64,000 nucleotides of DNA from positions 1,116,001 to 1,180,000 of the forward strand of contig NZ_BRZA01000001.1 of the NCBI RefSeq assembly GCF_026012395.1. The letters are read 5' to 3'. The notes under the pieces were generated by a model. The model was not told the origin of the DNA. It was given only the letters and a program-made list of their open reading frames with translations, and ran no database searches. Each line of letters opens with the position of its first letter. Within the stretch, counting starts at the first letter, position 1. This DNA is from Lysinibacillus piscis. Lineage in GTDB: Bacteria; Bacillota; Bacilli; Bacillales_A; Planococcaceae. This document shows, piece by piece, positions 54,776 to 63,373 of the stretch. The translations under genes were made by a program, and so were the position numbers.

Positions 54776-55459
54776 TTAGGCTGTCCAAGAGAATACTGGC
54801 TCTGTTCCCATGCGATAACCATTCTGTGCCATTTGAATATGTGTCATATATTTACTAGAAGCATACTGAAATAACTGCCCTTTCATTGCCTCTCCATAGC
54901 TTTTCGTAAAAATTGTCTCTGCTAATGGATCTAATTTCAGTTCTTTGGAGAAACGCTCTGGAATTTTGACATCAATCGTTTCATTCACGAATGGTGGTTC
55001 TTCCTCAATATCTTGCCCTTGTATTCTTTGAATTTGTGCATTCACACTTGCTGCAACACGCAAATCTTGTGCAGATGGTTCTGCTGATGCTAATGCGGCA
55101 TGACGTACTTGCTCTAAAATTTGTAATGTATCCAGCTCTTCTTCTGGTAATATCTCCATAGCATCACTAGCCGATACTTTATGTGCACGCATTGTTTGCT
55201 CGGTCTGCTGCAGATTTTGCATCATCGATTGTTGTTCATGCGAGACATCTCTGGATTCTTCTTTATGTTGCGCATATAAACTATGCTCTTTTCGACCTAG
55301 CAGTAAATTTTCTAACTCTTGCAAAACAGGGCTTTTCTTTGGCTGAAAATATTGCGCATTTTTACGATAAGCATCGCCTGCTTCTTTTCTTTGTAAAAGT
55401 TTCTTACGGCTCTGCTCGGTTATTAGCCTCTCCTGCTCCATCACATTAGATATTCTCAT
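54776..55459 (-). CDS. SprA-related protein, function unknown
   Basis: A 227-residue soluble protein rich in Gln and Glu. A long N-terminal helix has ITEQSRKKLLQRKEAGDAYR. A central HAALASAEPSAQDLRVAASV motif matches the conserved segment of SprA-related putative metalloproteases. It lacks an obvious HExxH, so a protease role is doubtful. It ends YRMGTEPVFSWTA. GAGGTGAG lies before the ATG. No signal peptide is present. Confidence 0.65.
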   Translation of the reverse strand: MRISNVMEQERLITEQSRKKLLQRKEAGDAYRKNAQYFQPKKSPVLQELENLLLGRKEHSLYAQHKEESRDVSHEQQSMMQNLQQTEQTMRAHKVSASDAMEILPEEELDTLQILEQVRHAALASAEPSAQDLRVAASVNAQIQRIQGQDIEEEPPFVNETIDVKIPERFSKELKLDPLAETIFTKSYGEAMKGQLFQYASSKYMTHIQMAQNGYRMGTEPVFSWTA

Positions 55460-55617
55460 ACTAACTCACCTCAGCTCTCTCTATAATAATATCGTTCAAA
55501 ATGTAAACAATGTCTTTATATTAATTATCGAGATTTTTTGATGAATTACAAGAGTAATTTCCTAATTAAAATTTTTTTAACAAAAAAAATATCTATAAGA
55601 TAGGTCTAAAGAACGTA

Positions 55618-55648
55618 AAAAGGCTGCTCAGAAACTCTGACAGCCTTT
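55618..55648 (-). terminator. terminator of the leucine-degradation operon
   Basis: AAAGGCTG pairs with CAGCCTTT, 7 nt beyond the last gene; the minus strand continues with TTTTACG. Confidence 0.75.
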
Positions 55649-55654
55649 AAAATC

Positions 55655-57157
55655 TTATACAGGATTGACCCCATGCTTACGCTCTGAAAATAATAAATAC
55701 TTCGACATATAGAGCTCTAATCGTGCCTCAAGCACTTTACGTAAATCATTCGGCTCAATCACATCGTCAATAATTAATTCTGATGCGAGACGATAAACAT
55801 CAATTTCTTCCTGATATTCCTTACGCTTCTCGGCAATAAACGCTGCCTGCTCCTCTTTTGGTAGCTCTGCAATTTTATTGGCATAAACAGCATTGACCGC
55901 TGCCTCTGGTCCCATTACTGCAATTTGTGCATTCGATAAGGCAATGCAGCAATCTGGCTCAAATGCAGGACCTGCCATCGCATATAAGCCTGCACCATAT
56001 GCCTTACGTACAATAACCGTTAGCTTTGGCACTGTCGCTTCGCTCATGGCAAAAATCATTTTTGCTCCGTGACGAATAATACCTGCCTTTTCCACCTGCG
56101 TGCCAATCATAAAACCAGGCACATCCGCTAAGAAAAGAAGTGGAATGTTAAAGGCATCACATAAAGAAATAAATTTCGCCGCTTTATCCGCCGAATCATG
56201 GAACAGCACGCCACCTTTCACACGCGGCTGATTGGCAATAATACCAACAGCCTGCCCATTAATACGTGCAAGCCCTGTAATTAACTCTGCGGCAAATAAT
56301 TTTTTCACTTCACAAAATGAATCCTCATCAATTAAACGGTCAATTAATTGATACATATCAAATGGTACATTTTGATTTTTCGGTATTAATTCTTCAATTG
56401 ATTTTTCAAATGAAGCAGGTGGCTTTGGTGCTTCTGCCTGACTGCGCTCTGCATAGTTGTTTGGGAAATAGCTTAAATACTTACGTGCATACGCAATGGC
56501 CTCCTGCTCTGTCTTAGCCAATACATCTCCACAGCCTGACACAGAACAATGCATTTTTGCTCCACCCATTGTTTCTAAATCCACTTTCTCACCAATGACC
56601 ATTTCAGCCATACGTGGTGAACCTAAATACATGGAAGCATTGCCCTCTACCATGACCACAATATCACAGAAAGCAGGAATATAAGCACCACCTGCCGCTG
56701 AAGGTCCAAACAGCAAGCAAATTTGTGGTACTTTGCCCGACAGCTTCACTTGATTGTAGAAAATGCGCCCTGCCCCTCTGCGCCCTGGGAACATTTCTAA
56801 TTGGTCTGTAATACGAGCACCTGCTGAATCAACTAAATATAGTAGTGGGCAATTTAACTTCTCTGCCGTTTCTTGAATACGAATCATTTTTTCGACCGTT
56901 CGCTTGCCCCATGAGCCTGCTTTAATTGTCGAATCATTCGCTAAGACACATACTGTACGACCATGAATTTTGCCGATACCCGTTATAACACCATCTGCTG
57001 GTAAATCACCCGCTAAGCAATTGGCATATAAACCGTCTTCCGATTGTAGCCCATCATCTAATAGCAATGCTAAACGTTCACGTACAAATAGCTTGCCTTG
57101 CTGTGCATTTTTTTCATGATACTTTGGTAGACCACCTGCTAAAATTTTTTCTTTCAT
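55655..57157 (-). CDS. yngE: methylcrotonyl-CoA carboxylase, carboxyltransferase subunit
   Basis: A 500-residue biotin-dependent carboxyltransferase that moves CO2 from carboxybiotin to 3-methylcrotonyl-CoA. It has the crotonase-fold motifs SAGARITDQLEMFPGRRGAG, LFGPSAAGGAYIPAFCDIV and the C-terminal MAGPAFEPDCCIALSNAQIAV. It is the last gene of a six-gene operon encoding leucine degradation from isovaleryl-CoA to acetyl-CoA and acetoacetate. Propionyl-CoA carboxylase subunits are similar, but the neighbours argue for methylcrotonyl-CoA. Confidence 0.92.
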   Translation of the reverse strand: MKEKILAGGLPKYHEKNAQQGKLFVRERLALLLDDGLQSEDGLYANCLAGDLPADGVITGIGKIHGRTVCVLANDSTIKAGSWGKRTVEKMIRIQETAEKLNCPLLYLVDSAGARITDQLEMFPGRRGAGRIFYNQVKLSGKVPQICLLFGPSAAGGAYIPAFCDIVVMVEGNASMYLGSPRMAEMVIGEKVDLETMGGAKMHCSVSGCGDVLAKTEQEAIAYARKYLSYFPNNYAERSQAEAPKPPASFEKSIEELIPKNQNVPFDMYQLIDRLIDEDSFCEVKKLFAAELITGLARINGQAVGIIANQPRVKGGVLFHDSADKAAKFISLCDAFNIPLLFLADVPGFMIGTQVEKAGIIRHGAKMIFAMSEATVPKLTVIVRKAYGAGLYAMAGPAFEPDCCIALSNAQIAVMGPEAAVNAVYANKIAELPKEEQAAFIAEKRKEYQEEIDVYRLASELIIDDVIEPNDLRKVLEARLELYMSKYLLFSERKHGVNPV

Positions 57158-57178
57158 TACTCCATCCCCTTTAACCCA

Positions 57179-57961
57179 CTATTTCCCCGAATATTGTGGT
57201 GCACGTTTTTCCTGAAAAGCGAGTAAGCCCTCCAAACGGTCCTCTGTTGGAATCAGTGCATTATATGCTAATGATTCAATTTTCAAGCCTGTTGCTAAAT
57301 CTGTTTCAATACCTTGATTGATTGCTACCTTTGCCTGTATTAAAGAAAGTGGTGCATTTTTAGCTATTGCTAATGCAAGCTGCTGCGCTTTGTCTAATAG
57401 CTCATGTCCTTCATAAACATATTCGACAATACCATAGTCCTTTGCTTGCTCTGCATTTAAACGGCGTGCTGTATAAATTAATTCCTTCGCTCTCCCGATG
57501 CCAATTAATCGTGGCAAACGCTGTGTACCGCCTGCCCCTGGAATAATGCCAAGAGATGTTTCGGTTAAACCTACTTTGCTATGTGAGGCAGCCATTCGTA
57601 AATCACAAGCTAAAGCTAACTCCAAGCCTCCACCGAACGCTACACCGTTTAATACAGCAATAACAGGCTGTGCAAGTGCCTCCACTTTTGCCACAGTTGC
57701 ACCAATCAGTTGTACGACCTGTTTCACCTGTTGCTCCGACATACCTTTACGCTCTTTCAAATCTGCCCCTGCGCAAAAGGCTTTATCTCCTGCACCTGTC
57801 AGTAAAACAACTCGCACCGCTGGATCACCATGAATACGATCAAGTATTATTGCAAGCTCCTGTAATAGTTGAACAGACATCGCATTCGCTGCTTCTGGTC
57901 TAGTCAATGTAATCAGTCCAATATGCCCCTCTAACAATTCGAAATGAACAAGCTGTGTCAT
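57179..57961 (-). CDS. yngF: methylglutaconyl-CoA hydratase (enoyl-CoA hydratase family)
   Basis: This 260-residue crotonase-fold enzyme has the oxyanion-hole motifs FCAGADLKERKGMS and GVAFGGGLELALACDLRMAA, and GIIPGAGGTQRLPRLIG with the catalytic Glu region. In this operon it should hydrate 3-methylglutaconyl-CoA to HMG-CoA. The stop lies 21 bp before the yngE start, and its own start overlaps the HMG-CoA lyase stop (ATGA). Confidence 0.92.
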   Translation of the reverse strand: MTQLVHFELLEGHIGLITLTRPEAANAMSVQLLQELAIILDRIHGDPAVRVVLLTGAGDKAFCAGADLKERKGMSEQQVKQVVQLIGATVAKVEALAQPVIAVLNGVAFGGGLELALACDLRMAASHSKVGLTETSLGIIPGAGGTQRLPRLIGIGRAKELIYTARRLNAEQAKDYGIVEYVYEGHELLDKAQQLALAIAKNAPLSLIQAKVAINQGIETDLATGLKIESLAYNALIPTEDRLEGLLAFQEKRAPQYSGK

Positions 57962-58875
57962 GAAGTGGTTTCCTCCTTTTCATTACGCAAAATCGCCATT
58001 TGTTTAGAAGGAAGTGCTTTCCCAACTATTTGCTCAATAAATTGTGCTGCTTCAAGCATCTTTTGTAAATCAATGCCTGTGTGAATGTCCATGCCATCTA
58101 ATAAATACAATAAATCCTCTGTTGCGACATTACCTGACGCACCCTTTGCATAAGGACAGCCACCAAGCCCGCCAAGTGCACTATCAAATTTCGTTATGCC
58201 CATCTCCATAGATTGCATAATATTCGCTAATGCTGTGCCTCTTGTGTCGTGGAAATGCATGGCAAAGTGCTCTGCTGGATATCTTTTTAGTAGTGTCTCT
58301 AGCAGCCGCTCTACCTGTGTTGGCACAGCAACCCCAATTGTGTCACCCAATGAAATTTCATCGACACCCATTGCCAATAGTTTATCCGTGACATAAAGCA
58401 CCTTCTCTGGCTCTATATAGCCTTCATACGGACAGCCAATAACCGTGGAAATATAGCCACGTACCGTTTTATTTGCTGCTTTTGCCCCAATCACAACTTC
58501 CTCCAAAATCGGAAATGTCGCATCAATCGTTTTATTAATATTATTTTGGTTATGACTCTCACTTGCAGACATAAAGACATTGACCTCATCCACATCAGCC
58601 TGTAAAGCTCGCTCTAAGCCATGCATATTCGGCACAAGTGCTGCATATGTGATATCCTTATGCCGCTTAATTTCCTGTAATACCTCCACTGCATCGGCTA
58701 GCTGTGGAATCCATTTCGGGTGCACAAATGAAGTTACTTCAATATAAGACAAGCCCGTTTGACTCAATAAATTAACAAGCTGTACTTTATCAGCCGTGGC
58801 AATATGTGTTGCTTCATTTTGCAACCCATCACGAGGTCCTACTTCTTTTAACGTTACATGCGTTGGCAATCGCAT
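57958..58875 (-). CDS. yngG: hydroxymethylglutaryl-CoA lyase
   Basis: TIM-barrel lyase of 305 residues that splits HMG-CoA into acetoacetate and acetyl-CoA. It has VGPRDGLQNEA, the catalytic-site HFHDTRGTALANIMQSMEMG and the active-site Cys segment SALGGLGGCPYAKGASGNVA. It is the third-last gene of the operon, overlapping yngF by 4 bp. Confidence 0.95.
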   Translation of the reverse strand: MRLPTHVTLKEVGPRDGLQNEATHIATADKVQLVNLLSQTGLSYIEVTSFVHPKWIPQLADAVEVLQEIKRHKDITYAALVPNMHGLERALQADVDEVNVFMSASESHNQNNINKTIDATFPILEEVVIGAKAANKTVRGYISTVIGCPYEGYIEPEKVLYVTDKLLAMGVDEISLGDTIGVAVPTQVERLLETLLKRYPAEHFAMHFHDTRGTALANIMQSMEMGITKFDSALGGLGGCPYAKGASGNVATEDLLYLLDGMDIHTGIDLQKMLEAAQFIEQIVGKALPSKQMAILRNEKEETTS

Positions 58876-58888
58876 TGAAGTAGCCCCC

Positions 58889-59101
58889 TTATTCGATTTC
58901 TAATAAATCATCATCTAAATTAATGAAGTCACCTTCGTTGGCAATAATTTTTGTCACAACGCCATCTTGCTCTGCCGCAATCGGAATCTCCATTTTCATC
59001 GATTCCAAAATAACGACATCTTGCCCTGCTGTTACCGCTTCACCTTCTGCTACGACGATTTTCCATACTGTTCCTGCCATGCTCGCTTTTACTGTTGCCA
59101 T
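58889..59101 (-). CDS. yngHB: biotin carboxyl carrier protein of the carboxylase
   Basis: A 70-residue stand-alone biotinyl domain with the biotin Lys in ILESMKMEIP (Lys36) and the C-terminal strand LDDDLLEIE. In many acyl-CoA carboxylases this domain is fused to biotin carboxylase; here it is separate, as in B. subtilis. It lies between yngH and the lyase. Confidence 0.95.
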   Translation of the reverse strand: MATVKASMAGTVWKIVVAEGEAVTAGQDVVILESMKMEIPIAAEQDGVVTKIIANEGDFINLDDDLLEIE

Positions 59102-59113
59102 TGTTTATTCCTC

Positions 59114-60463
59114 CTAAGTTAGCTGAGGTAAATAATAATCCTCAACGAATTTTGTTGTTGTATAACCTTTTAAAAATTGCTCATGTATCACCGTTTTTAA
59201 TAGCATTGGGATATTCGTTTGAATACCTTCAATTTTATATTCTTGTAACGCTTGAATTAATCGCTCACAGGCAATTTCTCGTGTTGCACCCCATACAACT
59301 AGCTTACTAATCATTGGATCATAAAAAGGTGTTACTACTGTCCCTGTCTCAACACCACATTCATGTCGTACCCCTTCACCTGTTGGTAATACTAATTCAG
59401 TAATCGTGCCTGGTGACGGGAAAAACGTTGTTGGATTTTCCGCATAAATACGCACCTCAATCGCATGCCCCTGTCGCTGTATGCTGTCACGAGTAAATGT
59501 TAATGGTTGCTGTGCAGCTATTTTCAATTGCTCCTCCACAAGGTCAAGCTTCGTAATTTCCTCTGTCACTGGATGCTCCACCTGTAAGCGTGTATTCATC
59601 TCTAAAAAATAGAAATTTTGCTGATCATCCACTAAATATTCAATCGTTCCTGCATTAACATAGCCGATATGCTGTACTGCCTTCACTGAAGCATCTAACA
59701 TACGCTGTCTCGTTTCCTCTGAAATAAATGGAGATGGCGCTTCCTCTACTACTTTTTGATTCCTACGCTGAATTGAGCATTCACGTTCAAATAATGGAAC
59801 AATATTGCCATCAGTATCTGCGATGATTTGTACTTCTACATGGTGTGGATTGGCAATAAAGCGTTCCATATACATTGTACCGTCCCCGAAAAATGACTGT
59901 GCACGCTTTTGATTGCCCTCAAAGGCCTTTACTAGCTCCTCATCATTTTCCACAAGCTGCATACCAATGCCACCACCGCCAGCAGAAGCCTTTAGCATAA
60001 TTGGATAACCTAAGCGACTCGCAATATCAATGGCCTCTGCGACATCCTGCACAGGTGTTTCCACGCCCTCCACAATTGGTACACCTGCTGCCTTCATCGT
60101 TTTACGTGCCTCTAGCTTGCTCCCCATTGAGGCAATAACCTCTGCGCTCGGTCCAATAAATGTGAAACCAGCCTCTGTACAACGCTTAGCAAATGTGGCG
60201 TTCTCCGACAATAAACCATAGCCAGGATGAATGGCTTCAGCTCCACTTTGCGCTGCTACCTCTAAAATACTATCTATATTTAAGTAGCTTTGTGCAACAG
60301 GTGGCTTACCAATGCAATACGCCTCATCTGCATCCCTCACATGCAAGCTATTGGCATCTGCCTCCGAATAGACAGCCACCGTTTGGATATTCAGTCGTTT
60401 ACATGTTCTAATAATGCGTCTAGCAATCTCTCCACGATTTGCAATTAATACTTTTTTAAACAT
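59114..60463 (-). CDS. yngH: biotin carboxylase subunit
   Basis: A 449-residue ATP-grasp enzyme that carboxylates biotin on the carrier protein. It has IANRGEIARRIIRTCKRL, the glycine-rich ATP loop KASAGGGGIGMQLV, EMNTRLQVEHPVTE and the C-terminal domain. There is no fused biotinyl domain. AAAGATG and GGGGGTG-type sequences precede the ATG. It belongs to the same operon as yngE and yngHB and gives the complete carboxylase. Confidence 0.94.
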   Translation of the reverse strand: MFKKVLIANRGEIARRIIRTCKRLNIQTVAVYSEADANSLHVRDADEAYCIGKPPVAQSYLNIDSILEVAAQSGAEAIHPGYGLLSENATFAKRCTEAGFTFIGPSAEVIASMGSKLEARKTMKAAGVPIVEGVETPVQDVAEAIDIASRLGYPIMLKASAGGGGIGMQLVENDEELVKAFEGNQKRAQSFFGDGTMYMERFIANPHHVEVQIIADTDGNIVPLFERECSIQRRNQKVVEEAPSPFISEETRQRMLDASVKAVQHIGYVNAGTIEYLVDDQQNFYFLEMNTRLQVEHPVTEEITKLDLVEEQLKIAAQQPLTFTRDSIQRQGHAIEVRIYAENPTTFFPSPGTITELVLPTGEGVRHECGVETGTVVTPFYDPMISKLVVWGATREIACERLIQALQEYKIEGIQTNIPMLLKTVIHEQFLKGYTTTKFVEDYYLPQLT

Positions 60464-60476
60464 CTTTACACACCCC

Positions 60477-61619
60477 CTAACAGCCGATATGTCTTGAAAT
60501 AACTAAACGTTGAATTTCAGATGTTCCTTCACCAATTTCCATTAATTTAATATCACGTAAATGGCGCTCCACATCATATTCCTTCATATAGCCTGAGCCA
60601 CCATGAATTTGAATTGCCTGATTACAAGTACGGAAGCCCATTTCAGAAGCAAATAGCTTTGCCATTGCTGCCTCCTTGCCAAATGGTTTTTTATGGTCCT
60701 TCAACCATGCCGCTTTATGCACTAATGTACGTGCTAACTCAATTTCCATCGCCATATCTGCTAATTTGAATTGAATTGCCTGTAATTTAGAAATTGGTGC
60801 ACCAAATTGTTCACGTTCCTTCGCAAATTTCAGCGCTTTTTCATAAGCAGCCTGTGCAATCCCTATTGATAATGCTGCAATCGAAATACGTCCACCATCT
60901 AATGTATACAAAAATTGACTAAAGCCACGTTTTTCATCACCTAATAAATTACTTCTTGGCACACGTACATTTTGTAGCACAATTTCACATGTATTAGATC
61001 CACGTACACCCATTTTGTCGTAGTTGCTATTGATTGTGACACCTGGTGCATCTGTTGGTACAATAATCGCAGAAATAATTTTTTTGCCATCCTCACGCTT
61101 CCCTGTCACAGCTGTTACAATAATCTGACGTGCATAGCTTGCATTTGTAATCCAGCATTTTTCACCATTAATGATAAAATCATCACCATCAACAACAGCC
61201 GTTGTACGTGTACCACCAGCATCTGAGCCTGCATTTGGTTCTGTTAAACCAAATGAGCCTAATGTTTCTCCCTTCGCCAATGGAACAAGCCATTCACGCT
61301 TTTGCTCCTCCGTACCAAACGTATAAATTGGTGAAGCACCTAAGCTCACAGCTGCGGCATAACTTAATCCTGTGCCCCCACATGCACGACCTATTTCTTC
61401 AACAGCTAGTGCATAAGAAATTGTATCTCCACCAGAGCCCCCATACTCCTCTGGAAACGGTATCCCCATTAAGCCTAACTCAGCCATTTTCTGAAAGCTT
61501 TCGATGCGCATAGTAGATGTTTCATCCACCTCACGCGCATACGGCTTGATTTCCTTTTCTGCAAAATCACGTACCATATCTCTAATCATCGCTTGCTCTT
61601 TCGTCAATTCAAAATTCAT
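60477..61619 (-). CDS. yngJ: acyl-CoA dehydrogenase of leucine degradation
   Basis: A 380-residue FAD-dependent dehydrogenase, first gene of the operon, expected to oxidise isovaleryl-CoA. It has the FAD/substrate motifs GSFGLTEPNAGSDAGGTRTT and QIHGGSGYMKEYDVERHLRD. The C-terminal EIGEGTSEIQRLVISRHIG carries a Glu at the medium/short-chain catalytic position. The mammalian isovaleryl-type Glu elsewhere (LDLER) is replaced by LDGGR. AAGGGGG lies before the ATG. No acyl-CoA ligase (yngI) is in this operon. Confidence 0.92.
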   Translation of the reverse strand: MNFELTKEQAMIRDMVRDFAEKEIKPYAREVDETSTMRIESFQKMAELGLMGIPFPEEYGGSGGDTISYALAVEEIGRACGGTGLSYAAAVSLGASPIYTFGTEEQKREWLVPLAKGETLGSFGLTEPNAGSDAGGTRTTAVVDGDDFIINGEKCWITNASYARQIIVTAVTGKREDGKKIISAIIVPTDAPGVTINSNYDKMGVRGSNTCEIVLQNVRVPRSNLLGDEKRGFSQFLYTLDGGRISIAALSIGIAQAAYEKALKFAKEREQFGAPISKLQAIQFKLADMAMEIELARTLVHKAAWLKDHKKPFGKEAAMAKLFASEMGFRTCNQAIQIHGGSGYMKEYDVERHLRDIKLMEIGEGTSEIQRLVISRHIGC

Positions 61620-61656
61620 ATGAATGCCCCCTTGTTTGAATATGTTCTCCCCTAAT

Positions 61657-61672
61657 AACCGACTGGTCGGTT
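61657..61672. promoter_or_regulatory. near-perfect operator upstream of the leucine-degradation operon
   Basis: AACCGAC-TG-GTCGGTT: 7-bp perfect arms around a 2-bp centre, 38 bp upstream of yngJ and 25 bp downstream of the TetR gene. This is the expected binding site of the neighbouring TetR regulator. Confidence 0.8.
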
Positions 61673-61697
61673 TGCATTTACGATAAATAAAACCAGT

Positions 61698-62333
61698 CTA
61701 GATTGCTGGCTTATCTTTTATCATAAATTGAATGGCTTCTTCCATCGCTTGCTCTGTAACAATCGCATGTAACACCATGTCTGAAAATACCTTTGTGATT
61801 TCTTCCATCGTCAGAGGCCCTGACTGTTTAAACCATTTATATGTCCAGTTAATCATCCCGACAATAGCCATGGTTACAATGGTAGCAGGTAGCTCTGCAC
61901 GAAAATCCCCCGTTTGCTGTCCCTCTTCAATGACTGTTTGTAAAATTTTTCGATAGTGGCTACGTTTGTCATGAATAATAGCACTATATTCTGCTGACAA
62001 TGAACGACTTTCCTCATAAAATACCGTAATATGCTCCTGATACAAATCAAACACATGTGTAAGCGTTTGCATCAATGCGCATAAACGACTAATCGGTGTG
62101 TCGTATTTGTCATATGCTTCCTGTGATTGCCGAATAACATATGAAATAAAGACATCATGAATCTCATATAACAACGCATCTTTCGATTTGAAATTATGAT
62201 AAAATCCACCCTTTGACGCCCCAATATGCTCAACAATTCGGTCAACCGTTACATTGTGATAGCCATCTTGTTGAAACAGCACAACAGATGCATCCACAAT
62301 ACGCTGCTTTAATGTTTTTTTCTCCATAGGCAT
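61698..62333 (-). CDS. TetR-family regulator, probable repressor of the leucine-degradation operon
   Basis: A 211-residue TetR protein with the helix-turn-helix IVEHIGASKGGFYHNFKSK (about residues 30-50) and a ligand-binding C-terminal half that includes the SGPLTMEEITKVFSDMVLHA segment. It is the gene immediately upstream of yngJ in the same direction. A 16-bp palindromic operator lies in the 78-bp gap, so it most likely represses the operon in the absence of an acyl-CoA ligand. A GAAGGA Shine-Dalgarno supports the ATG at 62333. Confidence 0.88.
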   Translation of the reverse strand: MPMEKKTLKQRIVDASVVLFQQDGYHNVTVDRIVEHIGASKGGFYHNFKSKDALLYEIHDVFISYVIRQSQEAYDKYDTPISRLCALMQTLTHVFDLYQEHITVFYEESRSLSAEYSAIIHDKRSHYRKILQTVIEEGQQTGDFRAELPATIVTMAIVGMINWTYKWFKQSGPLTMEEITKVFSDMVLHAIVTEQAMEEAIQFMIKDKPAI

Positions 62334-62450
62334 CTATAATCCTTCTTTCATTACACTATGACCTCTTAAATATAGCACTCTCAAAAATTTCCGTCTAGCT
62401 AAAAAATTTAGATTTTACAAAAAAATTAAAGTATATGTAGTAATTACTTA

Positions 62451-63290
62451 TTACACTGTTTCTCTAACAAACACTTTAAACTTTTCCTCTTCCTCTTCCT
62501 CAATATATGGATTATGATTTGATTGCTCAAAAATTGTCAGTTGTGACTGTGGGATTAACTCAGCTATTTCATAACTAAATTCAACAGGACATTGTGCGTC
62601 ATATCGCCCTGCATAAACGTATGTTGGTACATCTACATTTGTTAATGCTGTACGAAGGTCAAAATTTCTCACATCGATTTTTCTGAAATGATGCAGATTT
62701 TCTCCAACAGTACGCCCACTATTGGGTCTTCTTATTGCCTCTTGTAATTTTTCCTCAGAATAATAGGACATCAATGCCCATTCATAGCTTAATTGTTGTC
62801 GTTCTTCTTGAGGTGTCTCCACGCTGTTCAATAAATCCATAATTTCTACGATACGTGTGAAATGCTTATTTTCAGCACAATAAATGCTATCAGGATGACC
62901 TGCATATGCCTTACTAGCCGCTGTACAGCCTGCGATTATTTTGGTTAGCGATGTCGGTGCTGTCACAGCATATTGCAATGCCATCATCCCACCTGTAGAA
63001 TGACCAGCAAATGCCCAGCGTTCGATTTGTAATGCCTCGCGTATTGCTTCTACATCTTTCACAAATTCTTTCATCCCTAGTTGGTCATCACTATCCGATT
63101 TTATAGAGCCTCCAGCATTACGAATATTAATCAAGTACACTTGATAATGCTCGGCAAAAGGAGTAGCCATCAAATTTCCACGTGTATCAAATGCCATATA
63201 CATATGGGTAATCGCCATCGGTTCACCTTGACCAGCTAGAAAATATTCAAAACGACCTCGTTCTGTATCGATAAAATGCTGTGTCCACAT
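62451..63290 (-). CDS. alpha/beta hydrolase
   Basis: A 279-residue alpha/beta-fold hydrolase with the nucleophile elbow FAGHSTGGMMALQYA (Ser in GHSTGG), a probable Asp in YAGRYDAQCPVEFS and a His in SNHNPYIEEEEEE. A cap region of helices lies between. No signal peptide is present. Proline iminopeptidase-like or esterase activity is possible; the substrate is unknown. It is a single gene between the TetR regulator and topB. Confidence 0.85.
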   Translation of the reverse strand: MWTQHFIDTERGRFEYFLAGQGEPMAITHMYMAFDTRGNLMATPFAEHYQVYLINIRNAGGSIKSDSDDQLGMKEFVKDVEAIREALQIERWAFAGHSTGGMMALQYAVTAPTSLTKIIAGCTAASKAYAGHPDSIYCAENKHFTRIVEIMDLLNSVETPQEERQQLSYEWALMSYYSEEKLQEAIRRPNSGRTVGENLHHFRKIDVRNFDLRTALTNVDVPTYVYAGRYDAQCPVEFSYEIAELIPQSQLTIFEQSNHNPYIEEEEEEKFKVFVRETV

Positions 63291-63312
63291 TGGTATCTCT
63301 CCTTAAGGATAA

Positions 63313-63340
63313 ACCCTATGACCGCAAATTGTCATAGGGC
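63313..63340. terminator. hairpin after topB
   Basis: CCCTATGAC pairs perfectly with GTCATAGGG (9 bp, loop of 8). The T run is weak on the minus strand (TTTATCCTT), so efficiency is uncertain. Confidence 0.55.
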
Positions 63341-63373
63341 TTAAAAATCATTTACTATTTCCAATGTTAGATA

